From Chloranthus sessilifolius (taxonomy: Eukaryota > Streptophyta > Magnoliopsida > Chloranthales > Chloranthaceae), in NCBI GenBank assembly GCA_021018995.1, contig CM037593.1, forward strand, positions 38,577,810 through 38,641,809: 64,000 bases of DNA. Direction: 5' to 3'. Below are positions 55,173 through 64,000 of the stretch, in pieces. Both the position numbers and the translations under genes were made by a program. How positions within the stretch are numbered: the first letter of the stretch is position 1; every line of letters begins with the position of its first letter. The notes below the pieces were generated by a model. That model made no database searches. It saw nothing but the letters and a program-made list of their open reading frames with translations, and was not told the origin of the DNA.

Positions 55173-56820
55173 CACTAATTAGACTAGGACTGGAACACCC
55201 CGACTGAGCCAGTCAGCCGGTCACGCATTGAGTCGGTCACCGACTCAAAGTGGTTAAGCACCTGATACAGGGCGAGCAATTCAATTAAGCACCCCAGATA
55301 GGGTGCGTAATTGAAGTTGACCGATTAATTAAGCGCACCCCACAGGGTGCATAATTAGTAAAATACTTATCAATAGATTCCCTTGCCTCAACCATAAAGA
55401 ACGACTTCGAGATTTGAGTTTTGAGTTTCTCGCCTTCAAGCTTAGGATTTCGAGATTCCTCTCTGCAACCCTGGCCTTAGGTATAATTTTCCTTCTAGTT
55501 CTTTATTTTCAGTTCTTAGTTCTTAAATCTTGGGTTTTAACTATTAGTTTAGTTTTCAGTCTTAGACCGTAACACCTTTTTAATCTGCAATTTCAATACC
55601 TGGTTCCAGTTCTTAGTTTCTAGAACTAGTTCTTAACCCAATTATTTAAATTCACAATTTTAAATCTCATTTTCACCGCAAAACCTCAATTTTCAGCTAT
55701 ATCACTACTCTTTGGTTATAGTTCTTAGTTTTTAGAACCAGTCCTTAATCATACGGTCTGATTTCCTGATTCCAGTCCCGATTTCAATCTTTAAATTTTT
55801 TATTTCAGTCTTAATTTACAGATTTTTTATAGTTCTAGATTTTAAAAATCTCGATTTATAGTTTAGCTCTCAATTTCTAGTCCCAAAATTTAATCCATAA
55901 TTATAATCCAAAAATTATTGACTTCTCAATCCAAAAATATCATCTTACAATTCAAACTCAGATTATTTTAATCTTAGCCACCCGATTTGCCCAAGGGAGC
56001 TTATGGAGGATACCCAGGAACGGGACCGATCCTCCTTAGCATAGTAGGCCTAAAACCCCTTTTTTTAGATTTTCAATAAAATTAGTAAATTTTTAATTAA
56101 GTAGAGTTTTAATAAAATTAGTATATTTATGTTAATTAGAATTTCAATAGAATTAGTATGTTCCTAAGTAGTTTCCATAGAATTGACGTATTAGACTCCT
56201 AGTAGGATTAGGAGACTAAACTAATTAGAACCCCAATAGGACCAAAATACTCAACTAGTTAGGCACCTAATAGAATTAGGAGACTTAATTAAATTAGACT
56301 TCTAATAGAATTAGAACACTTAAAATAATTAGATTCCGACAAAAGTAAGACATTAGAAATAATTAGACTTCTAATAGAATTAGGATAGTTAATCAAATTA
56401 AAAGCAAAAGACCAAAAATAGTTAAAAGTTAGGATAACACCAAAAATCCTACGCATAACCAGACTCCCAGTAGGATCAAGAGACCTAAACTCATTAGAAC
56501 CAAAGCAATAAAAAGAGAACAGATTATCTAGACACCTGAGCGACCTAGTGTTGCTGACGTTGGTCAGCCAACGATTCAGTAAAGAAGGAACTCACACCTC
56601 CTCACAAGTGCGATCAATGATGTGTTGCAGCGTAGATAACTATCTGCAGCTAGCGATCGCAACGAATCAAGTATTTTCGTTCTGAATTTACCTTGTTAAG
56701 TTTAACACTTATTATTTTCTGATTCATCACTCCACCACCCATCGCCAGAGTCCACTTGGGACCTAATTGGGCCACTCTTTTCGGGGACCGAAAGGAACCT
56801 AGAAAAAGCACTTACCAATA
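55173..56820 (+). repeat. Element A 3' LTR, remaining part
   Basis: It resumes after C with CACTAattagactagg. It contains a short perfect palindromic hairpin (gagtcggt/accgactc, 55230-55246), GCGC motifs, the GC-rich block (55976-56050) and the R/U5 part that aligns with 1-1071. It ends accaata where the 5' LTR has accaaca. Confidence 0.9.
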
Positions 56821-58444
56821 GTGTTGGCATTCCAGAGGAGTGATTACGGGAATGCATATACCCGCAGTGGAGGAACCATCCAGGTTTGAATTATGGTTCC
56901 ACTAGTGGAGCGTAACTAGCATCATTTGTCGTGCAACAACGATATCCTCCTGCCCAAGTTTTCCACCAAAGACCACCAACAACGATATCTTTAGAAAATT
57001 GTCACATTTTGCCCCGCGAGGGAGAAATCATTAAGTTCTACGATACCCAACCAAAGATCGCATCCTTGATTTCTGCCATTCGAGCCGAAAAACTACTACA
57101 CAAGGGATGTTATGGATATCTTGCCTTCTTACAAGAGGGAAAGGAAGAAAAGGTCAATCTTGTTGATATTCCCATCGTACGTGACTTCCCAAATGTATTT
57201 CTAGAAGAATTGCCTAGTTTACCGCCAAACAGAGAGGTTGAGTTCGCCATAGACTTAGCTCCAAGCACACAACTGGTGTCAAAAGCTCCATATTATATGG
57301 TACCAGCTGAGTTAAAAGAACTCAAGGAGCATCTACAAGAACTTCTTGACAAGGGGTTTATTAGACCGAATGTTTCACCATGGGGAGCACCAGTGCTGCT
57401 TGTCAAAAAGAAGGACGGCTCTATGTGTCTTTGTATTGATTATAGACAGTTGAATAAGTTGACGATAAAGAATCGGTATCCACTCCCAAGGATTGATGAT
57501 CTTTTCGACCAATTACAAGGGGCAAGATTCTTCTCTAAGATAGACTTAAGGTCGGGGTATCATCAAATGAAGGTGAAAGATGAAGACATCCCAAAGACAG
57601 CCTTCGCACGAGATATGGTCATTATGAGTTTCTTATGATGTCATTTGGGTTAACCAATGCACCCGCATCTTTTATGGACCTCATGAACCGGGTGTTCAAG
57701 CCTTATTTAGACAAATGTGTCATGATCTTTATTGATGATATCCTCATCTATTCAAAGATGAAAGAAGATCATGAGCAGCACTTACATCTAGCACTTTAGA
57801 TGCTTCGAGACTGCTAGTTGTATGCAAAGCTTAGCAAGTTTGAATTTTGGTTGAACCAAGTGAGCTTTCTGGGGCATATCATCTCAGAAGCTGGAATCAT
57901 AGTGGATCCAACTAAGATAGAAGCCATGTTGAAGTGGGAACAACCAAGAACAGTGACCGAGATAAGGAGTTTTCTAGGACTAGCCAGATACTACAAACGA
58001 TTTGTCGAAGGATTTTTGAAGATTGTTGGGCCACTCACACAACTCACTCGAAAGAATGCCAAATTTCAGTGGACTGAGTCATGTGAACATAGTTTTCAAG
58101 AACTTAAAAGAAGACTAACCTCCGCACCAATACTCGTCATACCATCAGGCAGTGGAGGATTCGCAGTGTTCAACAATGCATCCCACAATGGGTTAGGGTG
58201 TGTGTTAAACCAGCATGAGAGAGTCATTGCATATGATTCAAGGCAGCTGAAAGACCATGATAAGAATTATCCCACACATGACTTTGAACTGGTTGCGATA
58301 ATCTTTGCATTGAAGATATGGAGGCACTATCTCTATGGTGAAACATTTGAAATCTTCACCGATCACAAAAGCCTCAAGTATCTCTTCACCTAAAAATATT
58401 TGAAACTAAGGCAGAGGAGGTGGATGGAATTCTTAAAGGATTAC
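56821..58444 (+). pseudogene. Element D: pol fragment of a Tekay/Del-type chromovirus
   Basis: This is a Ty3/gypsy pol of a lineage different from A/B/E. 56931-57638 shows the protease-RT linker ([13 protein letters not shown]) and then [62 protein letters not shown], and [18 protein letters not shown] frameshift at about 57620 precedes the [13 protein letters not shown] and [12 protein letters not shown] stretch (catalytic FIDD intact). 57818-58393 carries thumb and RNase H ([36 protein letters not shown]). A stop at 58391 and the frameshift break it. E is inserted right after WMEFLKDY at 58444. The chromodomain and integrase lie beyond E or are lost. Confidence 0.88.
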
Positions 58445-61151
58445 TGTAGACACCCCTATTTTACCCTCTCGAAATATACAAATTTGTTCGATCAACCTTT
58501 GACCCCTCAACCCTAATTGGGACCATATACTAAAATAATAGTATATGACTGAACACAAGATGAAACAATAGCATTGTGGCTCGGGCCCCATAACCCTAAA
58601 TTGGGAACCATGCACTGAAACAATAGTACATGGCTGAACACAGGTTGAAACAATAGCTTGTGGCTCAGGTCCCAACGTAGGGAGACTATATACTGAAACA
58701 ATAGTATATAGTCAGAATGCAAACTGGAATAATAGTCTTGTATTTCAAACTCTTTAGCCCTAATATGGGGACCATATACTGAAACAATAGTATATGACTG
58801 GACACAGACTGAAATAATAGCTCTGTGGCTCAGGGCCCATAACCCTAATGCCAGGACCATGCACTGAAATAATAGTACATGGTTAGACACAGGCTGAAAT
58901 AATAGCTCTGTGGCTCAGATCCCAACGTAGGGAGACTATATACTGAAATAATAGTATATTGTCAGAATGCAGGCTGAAACAATAGTCTGGCATTTCAGAC
59001 CCGATCCGGACTCAAACAGCCCCGAATTATGCACCTAAAACTACGGCGCAATTCAATCACACGCTAAACCACACACATGTAATCAGTCCCCTCTCAGACT
59101 AGACTTCCTTTCCCAGACCATTCCAAGACTCGATCACGCACTTCATATGCAACGAGCGATCGGATTGAGTGCCCCACCACCGGCGCGCAATCGGCCTACG
59201 CCCGACCTAGCCTCACTATCCTTAACCCCCAAGTTTCCTCAATCACGCGCTTCATATGAAATGCGCGATCGGATTGAGCACCCTAAAATGGGCGCGCAAT
59301 TAGTTTTAACACTGTTAGGACTAGGAAACTCGCTGAGCAAGTCAGTCGGTCGCTCACTAAATCGGTGACCGACTCAAAGCGATTAAGCACCGAGAGACTG
59401 ACGTGCAATCCATTTAAACGCCTAAAACAGGGTGTTTAATTGGAGAAAAACTTATAAAAGCTTTTTTTAATTTGCCCCAAGGGAGGCTGAACACGAACGA
59501 GAGAGAACGGATTTTTGAGATTTCGAAACCAGAGAATTCCGAGAACAAATACATAGAGGAATATAGCCATGATTTCTAAATTCAAGCTTCGAATCTTTAA
59601 GGTTTCTCTTCGCAACCTCGGTCCTAAGTAAAAATCTTAGTTTTAGACTTAGGATTTCTCTTAGTTTCAATTATTAATATTAGTTCACAGTGTTAGACCG
59701 TAGCACCTTTTTTTAGACCATAATTTTCTATATCTGGTTCTAGTTCTCCGTTTCGAGAACCAGTCCTTAATCAAACGGTCTAATTTACCAACCCTAGGCT
59801 TTAATTCTGTTCTAAAATCTTAATTTCTAGTCTCATCATTAATCTCTGGTTCTAGTTTTTAGGTTCCAGAACCAGTCCTTAATCATACGATCTGATTTTC
59901 TGATTTCGGGCCTGAATTCAGTCTTAGAATTTTAAATTATAGTTTTAATTCCTTAGTTTAATACTTTTAAAAATCTTAAAAATATTAATTTTAGTTTCTA
60001 TAATTCTAGTTTTTTAATTTAGTTCACAATTATAATTCTAAAATCGACTCTGAAAAATCCAAAAAATACTATCTTATAGTCCAATATCCAATTTATCCTT
60101 AATCTCAGCCACCCGAATTGCCCAAGAGAGCTTACGAAGGGTACTCAGGAACGAGGCCAATCCTCCTTAGCATAACGGGCCCAACCCCTTTTTTTTAGAA
60201 TTACTTTATTTCTTTAATTAGGATTAAAAAATCAGTTCTATTACTTTTCTTCTTAGAATTTTAGTATAATTAATTTACATATTTTCTTTTAATTAGTTCC
60301 TTATTTTAATTAGATTTCAGCATAGTTAATTCTTTTTTATTATTATTATTAAAATTTTAATATAATTAATTCATTGCTCTTATTATAATTCTAGAAAAAT
60401 CAGTTCTTTTATTTTAATTGAATTTTAGCATAGATAATTCGTAGCTTTAATTAGAATCTTAGGATAATTAATTTCTCGCTCTGATCATAATTTTAGTAAA
60501 ATTAGTTTCTCTATTTTAATCAGAATTTTAGTAAAATTAGTTCTCTATTCTAATTAGAATTCCATTAGGACTATTATATTTGCTCCAGTTATAATTGCAA
60601 TACGATTAGTATATTTGCTTTACTTAGAATTTCAGTATAATTAGTATGCTTGATTTAATTAGAGTTTCATTAGAATTAATATACTTGCATTCCTAGTACA
60701 ATTAGGAGACTGAAATTAATTGGACTTTTAGTAGTGTTAGGATGCTAAATTAATTGGAATTCTAATAAGATTAGGAAACTAAGATTAGTTAGACTCCTGA
60801 TAGAATCAGAACACTAAATCAAATCAACATAGAAAATTTTCACACAACCAAACTCACAACAGAATTGGAAAGTCTAAACTAATTACAACAACAACAATAA
60901 CAGGAAATAAAAGGAAAACTAAACTATCTAAATTATAAGAAGAGACATTACTACTGACGTTCGTAGGCAGACGATTCAGTAAAGAAGTAACTCACACCCG
61001 CTCTAAAGCGTGATCATTGATGTGTTGCAGCGTCGTTAAATATATGCAGCTGTCGATCGCAACAAACTAGGAACCTTCCTAGAAAACCTCTTTTTATTTA
61101 TTTTATTTTACCTCCACCATTTCAAACGCTACATCGCTAGGTCCACCAACA
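58445..61151 (+). repeat. Element E 5' LTR
   Basis: The LTR is 2,707 bp with TG..CA ends. U3 has six inverted-repeat units starting at 58525, 58610, 58688, 58774, 58859 and 58938. They form a 3-unit higher-order repeat of 249 bp present twice. GCGC motifs (59120-59300), a hairpin-forming ctcactaaatcggtgaccgactc segment (59350-59375) and a TATA box (ttataaaag, 59452) follow. The GC-rich block is at 60106-60182, and a degenerate ~40-bp repeat of taattagaattttagtata type fills 60200-60800. Confidence 0.92.
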
Positions 61152-61154
61152 AAC

Positions 61155-61172
61155 TAGTGATCGCGATAGGAC
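61155..61172 (+). other. Element E primer binding site
   Basis: TAGTGATCGCGATAGGAC, three bases after the LTR end. It differs from A and B at a few positions, including the second base. Confidence 0.8.
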
Positions 61173-61289
61173 ACTTTTGTAAACTCTTTTTTTTTAAATA
61201 GTTAGTTTTTATTTTATTTCCCTGTTTTCCTTTCCATCGTGCCATTTAGATTCCCTTTTAAATATATGAGTCTTCTTTAAAGACTCGAG

Positions 61290-63712
61290 ATGTCTGGTAT
61301 ACGAAGAGTGAGTTTAGGAGACCCACCACTGGGGGGTATTATAACAACCCCGTATACAAAAAAAAACCACCTTATAATTTTAGCCCACGACAACCTGAGA
61401 TTAATATGGCTGGCAAATAAGAAAATCCCTTCTCTACCCCACACATCGGTAATAATCATAATGGGAGAGATGGTAGCACTGGATAAAACCTTACTGCTCA
61501 ACAAATCGTAGAGCTCAGTATTCAAAGAATACAAAGAGGAGACCATGACTCCGAGGAATTACTTCGAGGATTGGCCGCTGCATATGAAACCATCAGGTCA
61601 TAACAATTTTTAGAAGAACAAGAGCGACAGGAGAGGCCACCTCCTACCCCGAGCACGGTGTCAGCCCGCGTCACACTATTGAGACAACATGCTCACACAT
61701 TCTTTAATGATGACTCTCTAGACAAGGTTGGCTCACGAGTCGCTCCAAAAGACAGCACCATTAAAGTCGAAGATCTCCCTAAAATGCTCGATGAGTACAT
61801 GGCCAAGAGAGAGCGCCCCGGTCACTCATTAGAATTCAAAAAATTATGTCAGGACATCAAATTTAACTTACCAATAGGATTTAAAATGCCAAAATTTACC
61901 AAGTATAATGGCACGGGAAATCCAAACCATCACTTGGCCCTCTTTTGTAACGATTGTCGACCCATACGTGATAATCAAGGACTTCTCATTCACTATTTCC
62001 AATGCTTATTAGAAGGAGAAGCTTTAGATTGGTTTGCGGGACTCCCGCATTATAAAATAGAAACCTTTGATGATCTGGTTGGTCAATTTCTAGACAAATA
62101 CAAATACTTTATCCAAGAGACAGTCAGCCTCAACGATCCGGTGGCGGCCAAGCAAGGACATGATGAAGAGTTTATCGACTTCGTGGCTAGGGGAGAAAAC
62201 TCGCTGCCAGGACCGACACTTCAATGAAAGAGAAGAACTCAGTGGACATTATCATCAACAATACTAGAGAATCACTAAAAAGTGCACTTGTCATAAGTGA
62301 TTGTCCCGACTTCACTGCACTCCACTCTCGAGCATCCCGACTAGCGCGACACCTTAAAGGCGGAGACCTCGCTCTATCCATAGTTACGTCGAAAGTAGGC
62401 TCTTCTAGTGAATCAAAATCAAAAAATAATAAGAAGGCCTCAGGAACCGAGAAGGTCAACACCGTTGTCAACCAAGGACAAAACTCCAAAAATAAAAATT
62501 TCTAACTATGAAACTTCAGGCAAAATCAAAATCAACAATGGTACACCAACCAAAACTAACGCGCTAATCAACAAAGATATACAAACCAAAACCAAGGCTA
62601 GAACCAGAATCAAGGCCAGTATCAGAATAGAAACCAATATCCCAACACCTACCATAACCAAAATACAACTCAGAACTGACCGACCCACACGCCGAACTAT
62701 AATAACGTACCCCCACCGGAAAACTTCAATCCAGCTAAAGGCCCCTACCAACCAAGGTGGGAACACTATCCCCCTTTACCAAATACGATTCCCAATATCT
62801 TTTGTCTCCACAACACTCAAAATCTCCTCTAATTCCCGTAAGAAAGACCTCGCCCATGGCCAACAAATCTAAACTATAGCAAATATTATGCCTTCCATCG
62901 ATACACGGGACACAATCTAGAAGACTGTTGGGTTCTCAGGGACAATCTATGACATGAATAACCAAAATAAAATCGATTGGGAAGCGCTTAGGAATCCTAA
63001 CCCTAATAATAACCAACCCCAATAAAATTTAGGGATCATTAATAACCCCATGCCTAACCACAACCAAACGACACCGGCTCAGGTCACCACCGTAGATCTT
63101 TCCAGTCGATCGTCCTTCCAGCCCTCCACCTTAATCACTCACATTCAACCCTCTAATACCTCCACCACACTAGCGAGAGTTCCTTCACCCCCGCTCCCCG
63201 CGACCCTGATCACTCGCATCGCCCCGCTGAGCCCACCTCCCTATCTAAAATTCACTCAGATACGAGTCCATTCCTTTAGGACCAGGAGACCATTCCTCCA
63301 TAGTCACCCACCAGAACCTTCAACCCCTCCAAACCCTGAACCAACGCCATTACCACTCCCTTCATCCGATTTTGAACGAGGGTACGGGGATCACATTCTT
63401 CAAACTATAGCCCAAATTACTGCATGGGTAGAAAGTGTCACCCGAAAGACTCTAAGACGAGAGAATGAAAAAAAGACTGAGTGTTTGCTAAACATAGAAG
63501 AAAGTGAGCATGAAGAACATCCCGACCTATGCAAGACACTGGTCTCTGCTTTCCTAGAGGAGAAGGATTACACAGTACTTCCCACCTTAGAGCGACCCTA
63601 TACAAGTACGCGCTCCGACCTCGAATTTCACTCACTTCACAAATGCATCCACGTCGAGCCACGCCGGGTTCGGTTAACAACCGACGTGCCCGATTCTCAA
63701 GTCAGGAACTAA
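61290..63712 (+). pseudogene. Element E gag, broken
   Basis: The start (MSGIRRVSLGDPP) matches B. A frameshift after PPLGG and a TAA at 61484 (the same codon as B's stop at 35574) interrupt the first part, and another stop lies at 61601. The capsid-like domain is open at 61658-62227 (KPKMLDEYMAKRERPGHS-like, then NPNHHLALFCNDCRPI and EGEALDWFAGLPHYKI). A frameshift near 62200 moves it to 62224-62505 (TRESLKSALVISDCPDF). The zinc-knuckle-like segment is at about 62876-62930, where the first Cys is Tyr. The C-terminal Pro/Ser-rich gag is open at 63050-63712 and ends in DVPDSQVRN. Confidence 0.85.
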
Positions 63713-64000
63713 TTATCCACCATGGCCTTTCCCTTGAAATAAGAATTTTACAAATGCACAACCACTAGAGGGGAGCATAAGAGAAAGAGAGGTTAACTTA
63801 CCGCCCCCACCCACATTATTCCTCCACCAATTTTCACACCTCAATCAATCCAACCACCCGTGCCCAAGGCTCATCGGCTATGCAAAGAAATGGCACTCGA
63901 GCTAGGACAAGAATATGATCTTCTGCAGCATCTCTAAAAGATTTCCACCTAGATATCCATACTAGAACTCATCAAGAAATCACCTGACCGTCACCGGTTG
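63713..64000 (+). pseudogene. Element E gag-protease linker, runs off window
   Basis: Pieces match A 3680-3960 and B 33424-33060 (LELGQEYDLL, then LELIKKSPD). The protease would begin just beyond the right edge. Confidence 0.7.

Larger units (their letters stand above)
1..56820 (+). mobile_element. Element A: Tat/Ogre-type Ty3/gypsy retrotransposon, 5' end off window, split by B and C
   Basis: This is the framework element of the window. Its 5' LTR ends at 1071 and a PBS follows. Degenerate gag-pro-pol runs to 10106. An opposite-strand gene region covers 11740-13445 and 38298-42730. The PPT is at 44671-44683 and the 3' LTR runs from 44684 to 56820. B (13446-38297) and C (45418-55172) are later insertions; without them the 3' LTR would be about 2.4 kb and the interior about 18.8 kb. 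The second RNase H and the antisense gene after pol are known hallmarks of the Tat lineage. The 5' LTR start and left target duplication lie outside the window. The flank at the right end is gtgtt. Every coding region is broken, so the copy is dead. Confidence 0.9.
58445..64000 (+). mobile_element. Element E: Tat/Ogre-type retrotransposon, 5' part only
   Basis: It starts TGTAGACACCCC inside D's pol. It comprises LTR (58445-61151), PBS, gag and the beginning of the protease linker, then runs off the window. The base before it (attac, 58440-58444) should recur at its far end as a target duplication if that lies in the neighbouring sequence. It is related to but distinct from A and B. Confidence 0.9.

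Noticed and set aside
45413-55177. CACTA at both borders as a sign of a CACTA DNA transposon
   Set aside because: CACTA elements carry CACTA inside inverted termini with a 3-bp duplication. Here it is a direct repeat in the same orientation and the contents are Athila.
58433-58890. Minus-strand open frames across the U3 repeat array (also 44758-45190) as repeat proteins
   Set aside because: They only follow the tandem repeat, have no start context, and lie in an LTR promoter region.

Overview
The window is a nest of LTR retrotransposons from a plant nuclear genome, almost certainly repeat-rich heterochromatin of a flowering plant. I found no host gene, tRNA, rRNA or CRISPR array. The evidence is three Ty3/gypsy elements of the Tat/Ogre type (A, B, E), an Athila-type derivative (C) and a piece of a Tekay/Del-type chromovirus pol (D). 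TATA boxes, short GT-AG introns and AT-rich LTRs are all plant-like. The species cannot be told from the sequence. All long coding regions carry stops or frameshifts except one 392-codon stretch in B.

Layout. D is the oldest layer (56821-58444). A (+) is inserted in or beside D. Its 5' LTR runs off the left edge (1-1071). Its interior is 1072-44683, with B removed. Its 3' LTR is 44684-56820 and is split by C. B (-), 24,852 bp, sits at 13446-38297, inside an exon of A's antisense gene. It is flanked by the 5-bp duplication GCCAC and its two LTRs are each exactly 2,394 bp. C (45418-55172) is an Athila derivative inside A's 3' LTR. It has a 5' LTR, PBS, gag and the downstream ORF region, but no pol and no recognisable 3' LTR; a CACTA repeat flanks it. 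E (+) begins at 58445 inside D's pol, with a 2,707-bp LTR, PBS and gag running to the right edge.

Gene order in A and B is LTR, PBS, gag, aspartic protease with a G-patch-like segment, a long acidic linker with repeated CX5CX8CX2C motifs, RT, RNase H, a second (archaeal/plant-type) RNase H and integrase. Then comes a very long region read in the opposite direction, followed by a hypervariable 3' UTR, PPT and LTR. The opposite-strand region carries a multi-exon plant mobile domain (PMD) gene with its own TATA box, and further upstream two small conserved ORFs. Each antisense unit ends near a G-rich/TATG/C-rich hairpin.

The main novelty candidates are: an array of about ten copies of a ~10-bp motif complementary to the element's own PBS, just inside the 3' LTR of both A and B; the repeated four-cysteine motif between protease and RT; small antisense ORFs conserved between A and B; GCGC-rich motifs shared by LTR U3 and the antisense promoters; and a U3 array of short inverted repeats that varies from 2 to 6 units among elements.
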